From: a bacterium
Lineage (GTDB): Bacteria > Patescibacteriota > Gracilibacteria > UBA1369 > GCA-2718715
Assembly: GCA_018662325.1 (NCBI GenBank)
Contig: JABJGM010000005.1
Coordinates: forward strand, 1 to 64,000
Length of the DNA stretch: 64,000 nt
Direction: 5' to 3'
Position 1 is the stretch's first letter. Each line of letters opens with the position of its first letter. The notes below the pieces were generated by a model. The model was not told the DNA's origin. It ran no database searches and worked only from the letters and a program-made list of their open reading frames with translations. The position numbers and the translations under genes were made by a program. Positions 48,309 through 56,622 of this stretch are shown in pieces.

Positions 48309-50071
48309 TATTCAGTATCAATTGTTATAGAAAGCTCCTCTAAAGTATCGATTGGCATTTTAGATGGTGCTCCAAGCATTACATCTTTAGCCTTTTGATC
48401 TTTAGGAAAGGCAATTACTTCTCTAATATTTGGTTCATTACACAGTATCATTATCAGTCTATCCAGACCCCAAGCAATACCTGCATGAGGAGGAACACCA
48501 TATGAAAAGGCAGTAAGTATGTGACCAAATCTTTCTTTCGCATCTTCTTTGGAGATACCAAGCAAATCAAATACTTTTGCCTGTAAATCTCTTTCGTGTA
48601 TTCTAACAGAACCACCTGCAATTTCATAGCCATTCATAACTAAATCATAGGAGTTTGTTCTTACTCTAAAAATATCCGTGTCTATAAATTCTAGATCCTC
48701 CTTTTTAGGAGATGTAAATGGGTGATGACAAGCTTGCATAGATCCATCATCATTAACTTCGAACATAGGAAAATCAGTAACCCATCCAATAGAACATACT
48801 GATTCATCAATCAAATTAAGTTTTTTAGCAACTGCATTTCTTACATGACCAAGGGAGTTACAAGCAATATCAAAAGTATCACATGCAAAGAACATAATAT
48901 CACCTTCATTAAACTCTGTAAGCTTTAGTAACGATTCAACTTCCAAATCACTTAAGAACTTAAGGATAGGTGAATTTAACTCACCATCTTTTTTAGAAAT
49001 ATAAGCTAGTCCTTTAGCTTTATAAATTTTAGCAACTGATTCAAGCTCTGAAATATCTTTACGAGAAAATTTTTCAGCAGCTCCAGCAACTTTCATAACT
49101 TTAAGAACTCCACCAGATTTTAAAGCCCCAGCAAATGCATTAAAGCTTGTATTTTGAAAAATGCTAGAAGCATCTTTAAATTCTAAATCAAATCGTAAAT
49201 CTGGTTTATCTGAACCAAATCTATTCATAGCTTCATCATACGTAAGAGTGAAAACTTGATTGTCTTTAATAGATAAATCAGGTCTAAATTTAGTAAGAAT
49301 ATCAAATAATAGATCTGAATTAATCTTAATAATATCTTCTTGCGAAACAAAACTTAACTCCATATCAAGCTGTGTAAATTCAGGTTGTCTATCGCCACGT
49401 TGATCTTCATCTCTAAAACATCTAGCGATTTGAAAATATTTATCCATTCCTGCAACCATTAATAATTGTTTAAGCTGCTGAGGTGATTGAGGAAGCACAT
49501 AAAAATTACCAGGATAAACTCTACTAGGAACAATATATTCACGAGATCCCTCTGGAGTACCCTTAATCAAAATAGGAGTTTCAATCTCAAGAAAATCTTG
49601 AGAATCCAAAAAATCACGCATGTATTTAATAACTTTGTGACGAGTAATAATGTTAGATTTCATTTTTTCTCTTCGTAAATCTAAATATCTATGTTTTAGT
49701 CTTAATTCTTCATTTACTAAATTATCAGCGTCAATTTCAAAAGGAGTAGTTTGACTTTCGGAAAATATTTCCAATTCAGTTGCATAAATTTCAATATCGC
49801 CAGTATCTAAATTTTTATTAAGCATATTATCAGGTCTCGCAACAACATTACCAGATACCTTAATCACAAATTCAGATCTTAATTTGTGTGCAACTTCGTG
49901 TGCCTGCGATCCTTTCTCAGGATCAAAAACAATTTGTGTAATTCCATATCTATCCCTTAAATCAATAAACACAAGTCCACCGTGATCTCTTCTTTTATGA
50001 ACAAAACCACATAATATAACACTTTTTCCATCATCGTCTTTTCTTAGACTACCGCAAGTATGAGTTCTCAT
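48308..50071 (-). CDS. aspS: Aspartate--tRNA ligase
   Basis: 'MRTHTCGSLRKDDDGKSVILCGFVHKRRDHGGLVFIDLRDRYGITQIVF', 'EGSREYIVPSR', 'ARCFRDEDQRGDRQPEFTQLDMELSF', 'GIAWGLDRLIMIL'. Confidence 0.97.
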   Translation of the reverse strand: MRTHTCGSLRKDDDGKSVILCGFVHKRRDHGGLVFIDLRDRYGITQIVFDPEKGSQAHEVAHKLRSEFVIKVSGNVVARPDNMLNKNLDTGDIEIYATELEIFSESQTTPFEIDADNLVNEELRLKHRYLDLRREKMKSNIITRHKVIKYMRDFLDSQDFLEIETPILIKGTPEGSREYIVPSRVYPGNFYVLPQSPQQLKQLLMVAGMDKYFQIARCFRDEDQRGDRQPEFTQLDMELSFVSQEDIIKINSDLLFDILTKFRPDLSIKDNQVFTLTYDEAMNRFGSDKPDLRFDLEFKDASSIFQNTSFNAFAGALKSGGVLKVMKVAGAAEKFSRKDISELESVAKIYKAKGLAYISKKDGELNSPILKFLSDLEVESLLKLTEFNEGDIMFFACDTFDIACNSLGHVRNAVAKKLNLIDESVCSIGWVTDFPMFEVNDDGSMQACHHPFTSPKKEDLEFIDTDIFRVRTNSYDLVMNGYEIAGGSVRIHERDLQAKVFDLLGISKEDAKERFGHILTAFSYGVPPHAGIAWGLDRLIMILCNEPNIREVIAFPKDQKAKDVMLGAPSKMPIDTLEELSITIDTE

Positions 50072-50110
50072 TTAAATAAATTATTAATTTCAAGATCAAT
50101 TTTAGTAGAT

Positions 50111-53100
50111 TTACGAAAGAAGTTCAACAATATTATTTTTCACACTATCATCAAATTTTATTTTACTACGAAGTTTTAACTTTTTAACAATCTTATTATC
50201 TTTAACCATATGCATTGAAACACTAACATCTCCCTTAACACTCAAGATTTGTTTGAGCTCAACTAGTGACTCTTTGGGAGTATTGGAATCAACATTTATA
50301 ACTAAAGTAAGATTTTCTTTATCAAAAGATATCATCGAATCATCGTTAGTGTCTTTAATTAAGTTTGCAAAATTAAATTCTCTAATTGAGTTCACAAATA
50401 GCTTCTTAGTATCTTCAATAGATAAATTTCCAGAAACTGAAACAATCATATCATTGGAAATATTAAGTGATAAAGAAGCAAAATTTCTAGGGAAGATTAA
50501 GGCTTCAATTTCAGATGAAGAATCTTCTAATTTAAATGTAGCCATATAATCACCTTTTTTAGTGAGGAATTTTCTATAGGAAGAAACCATAGCAATACAA
50601 GTATAGGATTTTTTATCTTCGGATAACTTATTTATAGGAGTAAATTTTTTTGTATCTATTTTTATTCCAGATAATGGATGATCTGAAACATAAATACCCA
50701 AAACTTCTTTTTCTTTTTTAAGCATATCTATATTAGCTAATTCAGGAACAGAAATTAGCTGAATATCGTCTAACTTTTCTTCCTCTCCAAAAAGTGAATA
50801 CTGGCCAGTCTCTCTAGATTTTAAAGATGATTTACTATATGCATTTAAAATTTCATAATTAGATGCAATCTGATGTCTATCCCCAAATTCATCCAGAGCT
50901 CCAGCATATGCAAGTGCAGTAATAGATTTTTTATTAAGAATATCAGGTGTCAATCTCGAACATAAGTTGGATAAATTTAAAAACTTCCCATTTTTTCTTT
51001 CATCCAAAATCTTTTGAATTAAATTAACACCTAAACCTTTAATTGCTCCAAGACCAAATCTAATTTCATTTTCTTTAGTAGCAGTAAAATCAACAAGTGA
51101 TTGGTTTATATTAGGAGGAAGGATTTCAATTCCAAGCTGACTACACTCATTTATTTCAATAATAATTCTATCAGTATTATCTAAATCAGAAGTCATTAGC
51201 GCTGCCATAAATTCAGTTTGATAATGAGCTTTTAAGTATGCAGTCTGATAAGAAATATAAGCATAACATGTAGCATGAGATTTGTTAAAACCATAACCTG
51301 CAAAAGGTGTAATGACATCATCAAAGACTTTTTCCGCAAACTTTGGATCATGTCCTTGATCTTTAGCACCTTGTGCAAATTTAACTTTTTGCTCCTCTAA
51401 AAGTTCTGGAATTTTCTTACCTACAGCACGTCTTAATACATCAGCTTGACCAAGTGAGAATCCAGCAAAAACTTTAGCAATCTCAAGAATTTGCTCTTGG
51501 TAAACTCCAACCCCATAAGTTTCTTTTAAAATCGATTCAAATAAAGGGTGCATATACTTAATAGAAGAAGGATCATGTTTACCTGCGATATACTGAGGTA
51601 TATATTCCATTGGACCAGGTCTATAAAGCGCATTCATTGCAATAATATCTTCTAATCTTGAAGGAACTAACTCCTTTAAATATTTTCTCATTCCTCCTGA
51701 CTCAAGCTGAAACACACCAGTAGTTAAACCTGCAGAAAGTAATTTATATGCTTTTTCATCATCTAGTGGAATATCATCAATATTGATATCAACATCGTGC
51801 CTAGCTTTAATATTAATTAATGCATTTTCTATAATTGTTAAATTACGAAGACCTAAGAAATCCATCTTTAAAAGACCAATTGTCTCAAGAGGCTTCATTG
51901 AATACTGAGTAACTATAACCCCATCTTTTCCTGAGGCATTTTGAAGCGGTGTGAAGTTAGTAAGAGGTTGATCTGATATAATAACAGCACAAGCATGGGT
52001 ACCACAGTTACGAATAGTACCTTCAAGTTTAATAGCATTATCCAACAAAGCTTTACAACGAGGGTTTCTTTTATACTCTATAGAAAGTTCCTGTGCATCA
52101 ATAATCGAATCTTTCAAAGGATTATGCTTACCAAAAACTGTAGGAGGTAGTAATTTAGCGATCCCATCTACTTCAGAATAAGGATAACCCATAGCTCTAC
52201 CAACATCTCTAACAGCTGCCTTAGCAGACATTGTTCCGTATGTAATAACCTGAGCAACATTCATACGCCCATACTTTTCCACAACATAATCCATCACCTC
52301 ATCACGCCTATGATCAGCAAAATCAATATCGATATCAGGCATACTTACTCTTTCAGGATTTAGAAATCTTTCAAAATACAAACCATACTTCAAAGGATCT
52401 ACAGTGGTAATATCTAATACATAAGCAATCAAAGCACCAGCAGCAGAACCACGACCTGGCCCCACAATAATATTCTTTTCTTTAGCAAAATTAATAAAAT
52501 CCCAAACAATTAAAAAGTAATCGATAAAACCCATACTTTCAATAATTGAAAATTCATAATCAAGTCTCTTTAAAGCATCTGAGTGCTCACTTTCTTGATA
52601 TTTGTCATAAAGACCTTCCTTACAAAGTTTCATTAAGTAATCCTTAGAAGTAAGACCATCCGGACAATCAAACCTAGGTAATAGATCTAAATTATACTCA
52701 ATTTCAAAAGTACACTTATCGGAGATCTCAAGTGTGTTAGAAAGGCACTCAAGATTGTCACTAAAAATTTCAGAAAGTTCTTCATATGTATAATTATATA
52801 ATTCACCTTCATATTTGAATCGTTCAGGATTTGTAATAAAATCACCATTCTGAATGCATACTAAAATATCAAAGGCATCTTTATCGGATTTTAAAAAGTA
52901 ATGAGAATTTGAAGCACAAACAACTTTCACATTAAGATCTTTTGAAAGATCGAATACACCTTTGTTTATTTTTTCTTGCTTTGGGAAATTAGTGGGTGGT
53001 AAGACTTCCAAATAAAAATCATCTCCAAAAATATCCTTAAGTAGAGATGTGTATTTAGTAGCTCTCTCATAATCATCAGCTAGTAAGGATCTTGAAACAT

Positions 53101-53545
53101 CAGAAGTTATATCACCAGACAAGCAAATCAAACCTTCAGAAAATTCTCTTAGCAAATTATAATCAATTCTTGGTTTATAATAGAATCCATCTAAATGAGC
53201 TTTTGTAATCAGCTGCATTAAGTTTAGATAACCAGTTTTATTTTTTGCTAACAAAACTAAATTACAGGCCGTTCGATTAGATACATCTTTAATATTCATA
53301 TCGTCACACAAAAACATATTAGATCCAATAATTGCTTTTACATCTTGCTTTTTACATTCATCATAAAACTTACAAGCTCCATATAAAGCAGCATTGTCTG
53401 TAATAGCAATAGCTGTCATATTGTTGTCTTTAGCATACTGAGCAAGATGCTTTGGACGTGTCGTGGAGTCTAATAAACTGAAGTGAGTTAGATTGTGTAA
53501 ACTTACATAATTCATAGCTGAAATTAAATTAAATAAATTATACAC
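50111..53545 (-). CDS. dnaE: DNA polymerase III subunit alpha
   Basis: PHP domain start, 'VGPGRGSAAGALIAYVLDITTVDPLKYGLYFERFLNPERVSMPDIDIDFAD', 'GYGFNKSHATCYAYISYQTAYLKAHY'. Confidence 0.97.
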   Translation of the reverse strand: MYNLFNLISAMNYVSLHNLTHFSLLDSTTRPKHLAQYAKDNNMTAIAITDNAALYGACKFYDECKKQDVKAIIGSNMFLCDDMNIKDVSNRTACNLVLLAKNKTGYLNLMQLITKAHLDGFYYKPRIDYNLLREFSEGLICLSGDITSDVSRSLLADDYERATKYTSLLKDIFGDDFYLEVLPPTNFPKQEKINKGVFDLSKDLNVKVVCASNSHYFLKSDKDAFDILVCIQNGDFITNPERFKYEGELYNYTYEELSEIFSDNLECLSNTLEISDKCTFEIEYNLDLLPRFDCPDGLTSKDYLMKLCKEGLYDKYQESEHSDALKRLDYEFSIIESMGFIDYFLIVWDFINFAKEKNIIVGPGRGSAAGALIAYVLDITTVDPLKYGLYFERFLNPERVSMPDIDIDFADHRRDEVMDYVVEKYGRMNVAQVITYGTMSAKAAVRDVGRAMGYPYSEVDGIAKLLPPTVFGKHNPLKDSIIDAQELSIEYKRNPRCKALLDNAIKLEGTIRNCGTHACAVIISDQPLTNFTPLQNASGKDGVIVTQYSMKPLETIGLLKMDFLGLRNLTIIENALINIKARHDVDINIDDIPLDDEKAYKLLSAGLTTGVFQLESGGMRKYLKELVPSRLEDIIAMNALYRPGPMEYIPQYIAGKHDPSSIKYMHPLFESILKETYGVGVYQEQILEIAKVFAGFSLGQADVLRRAVGKKIPELLEEQKVKFAQGAKDQGHDPKFAEKVFDDVITPFAGYGFNKSHATCYAYISYQTAYLKAHYQTEFMAALMTSDLDNTDRIIIEINECSQLGIEILPPNINQSLVDFTATKENEIRFGLGAIKGLGVNLIQKILDERKNGKFLNLSNLCSRLTPDILNKKSITALAYAGALDEFGDRHQIASNYEILNAYSKSSLKSRETGQYSLFGEEEKLDDIQLISVPELANIDMLKKEKEVLGIYVSDHPLSGIKIDTKKFTPINKLSEDKKSYTCIAMVSSYRKFLTKKGDYMATFKLEDSSSEIEALIFPRNFASLSLNISNDMIVSVSGNLSIEDTKKLFVNSIREFNFANLIKDTNDDSMISFDKENLTLVINVDSNTPKESLVELKQILSVKGDVSVSMHMVKDNKIVKKLKLRSKIKFDDSVKNNIVELLS

Positions 53546-53611
53546 AAAAAAAATAAAAAAAAAGTATTGATTTCATATTAATATTTGCTAATATAAGTTT
53601 ACTTTTGGTAA

Positions 53612-53695
53612 GCCGTGGTGGCGGAATGGTAGACGCGCTGGTCTTAGGAACCAGTGGGGAAACCCGTAAGAGTTCGAGTCTCTTCCACGGCACCA
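53612..53695 (+). tRNA. tRNA-Leu (TAG), CCA encoded
   Basis: Acceptor GCCGTGG/CCACGGC, anticodon loop CTTAGGA, long variable arm, T-loop GTTCGAGTC, ACCA end. Confidence 0.94.
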
Positions 53696-53768
53696 TTTTT
53701 TTTAAATCTTTTTAATTGACATAAAGTCAATCAAAGAGTAAAGTATATACTAACAATTAAAAAACGAG

Positions 53769-54791
53769 ATGGAACAAAAATTTGAAGCTTTAAACCAAAT
53801 TATCGATATTCTTAATGAAAAAGAACAAGAAGTTATCATTAAAAGATATGGATTCGATGATGGATATCCAAAAACATTACAGTTTGTTGGAGAAAATATG
53901 TATATAACTCGAGAAAGAGTAAGACAAATCCAAAAAAAAGCTTTACAAATTTTACGTAGAGTAGCAATGCAAACAGATACAAAAGAAATTGTAGAAATTG
54001 CTGAGGAAATCATAAAAGATAATAATAATGTAATCACAGAAAAGAAATTAATCGAATTATTAAAAGAAAGAGGCTATGAAAGTCATAGCATACCAAGCTT
54101 TAGACTTTGTTTGGATTTATCAGAAAAGGTTGAAACCATTAAAAAAACTCAACAACACAACAAGGGTTATATACTAAAAGACATAGTTAAAGCTGATACA
54201 GCCAAAGAAACTATAAAAAAAGCAATAGAGGAACTAAACAATGAAAAAATATCAGTGTGTAGAATTAAATTCGAAAACAATTTATTTGATAAAACAAAAG
54301 ACACACCAAAAGAATCAATATTAAGTATTCTTGAATTATCAACAGAGATAAAACAACTTGAAAACAGAATAGGGCTAAAAAGCTGGAGATGTGTAAACCC
54401 TAAAAGTATTAAAGATAAGTCTATACTTATTCTTAATTCAGCAAACAAACCACTCCACTTTAAAGACATATTTGATTTAATTCACGAAAAAAAATACGAT
54501 CACAAACAAGTTACAATCGAAGCGGTTCATAACGAATTAATTCGATACGAGGATTTTGTACTAGTAGGCAGAGGATTATACGCCTTGAAAGACTGGGGAT
54601 ATAAACCAGGAACTGTTAAAGACGTAATAAAAGAAATACTAAAAGAAAAAGGACCATTGAATAAAAAAGAGATTGTAAAAGAAGTATTAAAAAAGAGAGA
54701 TGTACAAGTAGGAACAATTTCACTAAACCTTCAAAAAACTCCAGAGTTTCTAAGGGTAGGTAGAGCAATATATAAACTAGAAGAAAAATAA
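53769..54791 (+). CDS. Sigma-70 region 4-like HTH protein with HARE-HTH-like repeats
   Basis: 'LNEKEQEVIIKRYGFDDGYPKTLQFVGENMYITRERVRQIQKKALQILRR' is sigma4-like; 'ILNSANKPLHFKDIFDLIHEKKYDHKQVTIEAVHNELIRYEDFVLVGRGLYALKDWGY' is HARE-HTH-like; a similar motif follows at the C-terminus. Confidence 0.85.
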   Translation: MEQKFEALNQIIDILNEKEQEVIIKRYGFDDGYPKTLQFVGENMYITRERVRQIQKKALQILRRVAMQTDTKEIVEIAEEIIKDNNNVITEKKLIELLKERGYESHSIPSFRLCLDLSEKVETIKKTQQHNKGYILKDIVKADTAKETIKKAIEELNNEKISVCRIKFENNLFDKTKDTPKESILSILELSTEIKQLENRIGLKSWRCVNPKSIKDKSILILNSANKPLHFKDIFDLIHEKKYDHKQVTIEAVHNELIRYEDFVLVGRGLYALKDWGYKPGTVKDVIKEILKEKGPLNKKEIVKEVLKKRDVQVGTISLNLQKTPEFLRVGRAIYKLEEK

Positions 54792-54796
54792 AAAAA

Positions 54797-54824
54797 TAAA
54801 AAAGGGAATTAAAGCCCTTTTTTT
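54797..54824. terminator. Terminator between convergent genes
   Basis: AAAAAAGGG-aattaaag-CCCTTTTTTT. Confidence 0.75.
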
Positions 54825-55168
54825 ATTTTGGCATACATTTCCAATATTTCATCATCATTAATTGAATTTTGATTTAAAAACAACAGATTGAGAGATGATA
54901 ATAAAATTCGACAATTCTCAATTTTTTCAAGATCAGAAAGTTCGAAAAGAAGCTTTGAATAATATCTTTGTTTCTTCTCTAAAATTTTAATAAACTTATT
55001 TCTGTCAAACTCTTTTTTCTTTTTTTTGAAACCTAAAACCGGTGGAAGAGGAAGTTTCTTAGCAATTTTATTAAGATCTTTAGTTAACATATTCCTAAAG
55101 GAACCTAAGAGTGATTGATTTTTAACTAACTTATCCTTAGAATTATCTCGTTGTAAGCTTTGACTCAT
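54809..55168 (-). CDS. Hypothetical basic protein (ORF extends to 55312; start at 55168 preferred)
   Basis: Internal ATG at 55168 avoids a long overlap with the divergent gene; Lys-rich; no family recognised. Confidence 0.5.
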   Translation of the reverse strand: MSQSLQRDNSKDKLVKNQSLLGSFRNMLTKDLNKIAKKLPLPPVLGFKKKKKEFDRNKFIKILEKKQRYYSKLLFELSDLEKIENCRILLSSLNLLFLNQNSINDDEILEMYAKIKKGL

Positions 55169-56621
55169 GAAAAAAATATTAAAAATTGTATTACTTTGCA
55201 TTCTTAACATACTAATTTTAAATGCATCAGCAGAAAATGTCCAGGTTGATAAATTTGGATTTAAAGACAAACCACTAATCTTCAAAATATCCGAGGAATA
55301 TCCAGAAAACACAAAAGTTAATTGGGATTTTGGTGATAATAATAAAGAAACAGGTAGAGAAGTAATTCATAGATACAATAATCTTGGAGAATTCAATGTT
55401 AAAACAACTATTCAAAATAATACATTTAAAGAAGAAAGTGCAAAAAAAATAAAAGTAGTAGAAGAATCAGGGATATTTATAAATAACATAAAAGAAAAAC
55501 AATTTAACGCGTTAGATAAGTTTGCGAATTTAAACGATTTTCACTTAGAAAGGTTATCAAATTCAAGTGTAAAAAATAGCACAATTAAAAATCTTGAAAT
55601 TAAGAGCAAAATTGAAGACCTAGAACTGGATAAATTTAAATATTTAATTATATGGTCAAACAACGCAAATGACTTAGATTTTATTTACTCATTAGATGAA
55701 TCAAAAAGAGAAAAGATTTTAGATAAAAATTTAATCTTCATAACAGATGACATTTCTAATATCTATCTTCAAAGAAAAATAAACAATCTAAAATTTAAAA
55801 ATTCATTAATTGCTGGAAAAGAAATTCTATATGATTTAATCGAAATAAAAAAATATGATAGTTTCCTTAAATATATAATACAAAGAGAATATAATTTTAT
55901 AAATCTTGATAAAGATCTTTTGTTAAAAAAACCATATCTTGTACTTACATTGTTAACCGATTCATTAATTGACTCCGGATTAAATCCAGAAATTCTTTAT
56001 ATAATATTACTACTTCCAATTTTATTTGGATTTATGAGTATAGCTAATAATTTTATTGGAATAAGATTTTTAAATAAATTTAGTCTTATTACATTCGTAA
56101 TAGGTAGTATAGTTGGGAGTATTGAAATCATGTTGTTATTTTATACAATTGCAATAGCACAATCCCTTGTGAATAAGATTACTATTGATAAATTAAATCT
56201 ACTAAAGATTCCAAAAGAAAACTTAAACTTAGGTATTTATATAATCATTTCTTTGTTAACAATATTTGCTCTGAAATACTTTAATCTTATTGACGGAAAT
56301 CAAATAAATTCATATGCAATGAGTTTAATAATCGGATGTTTTGGAATTATTCACGTCTTTAGACAATTATCAAATAGAAAATTATTAAAAAATTTAAAAG
56401 TAATATTAGCAAACCTTTTCGCATGGATGTTAATATCTGGTTATCTTGGAGGACATAACTCATTAATTTCGAACAATATTGAAATCAAACAAAAAATATT
56501 AAACAATCCTGAAATAATTATATTTTTTATTTTAATAAATATTTTAGCGATGATTTACTCTGGTCTTAGAGTAACTGAATATATAACTTACAAAAAAATA
56601 TATGAAAATTTGGAAGAATAG
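55167..56621 (+). CDS. PKD-domain plus multi-TM (7TM) membrane protein
   Basis: Signal peptide; PKD motif 'NTKVNWDFGDNNKETGREVIHRYNNLGEFNVKTTI'; C-terminal array of TM helices; 1 nt before the ATP-grasp gene. Confidence 0.8.
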   Translation: MKKILKIVLLCILNILILNASAENVQVDKFGFKDKPLIFKISEEYPENTKVNWDFGDNNKETGREVIHRYNNLGEFNVKTTIQNNTFKEESAKKIKVVEESGIFINNIKEKQFNALDKFANLNDFHLERLSNSSVKNSTIKNLEIKSKIEDLELDKFKYLIIWSNNANDLDFIYSLDESKREKILDKNLIFITDDISNIYLQRKINNLKFKNSLIAGKEILYDLIEIKKYDSFLKYIIQREYNFINLDKDLLLKKPYLVLTLLTDSLIDSGLNPEILYIILLLPILFGFMSIANNFIGIRFLNKFSLITFVIGSIVGSIEIMLLFYTIAIAQSLVNKITIDKLNLLKIPKENLNLGIYIIISLLTIFALKYFNLIDGNQINSYAMSLIIGCFGIIHVFRQLSNRKLLKNLKVILANLFAWMLISGYLGGHNSLISNNIEIKQKILNNPEIIIFFILINILAMIYSGLRVTEYITYKKIYENLEE

Positions 56622-56622
56622 T

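Noticed and set aside
53750-54037. Minus-strand 95-aa ORF opposite the sigma4/HARE gene
   Set aside because: Antisense to a well-supported CDS; Ser/Ile/Phe-rich chance translation.
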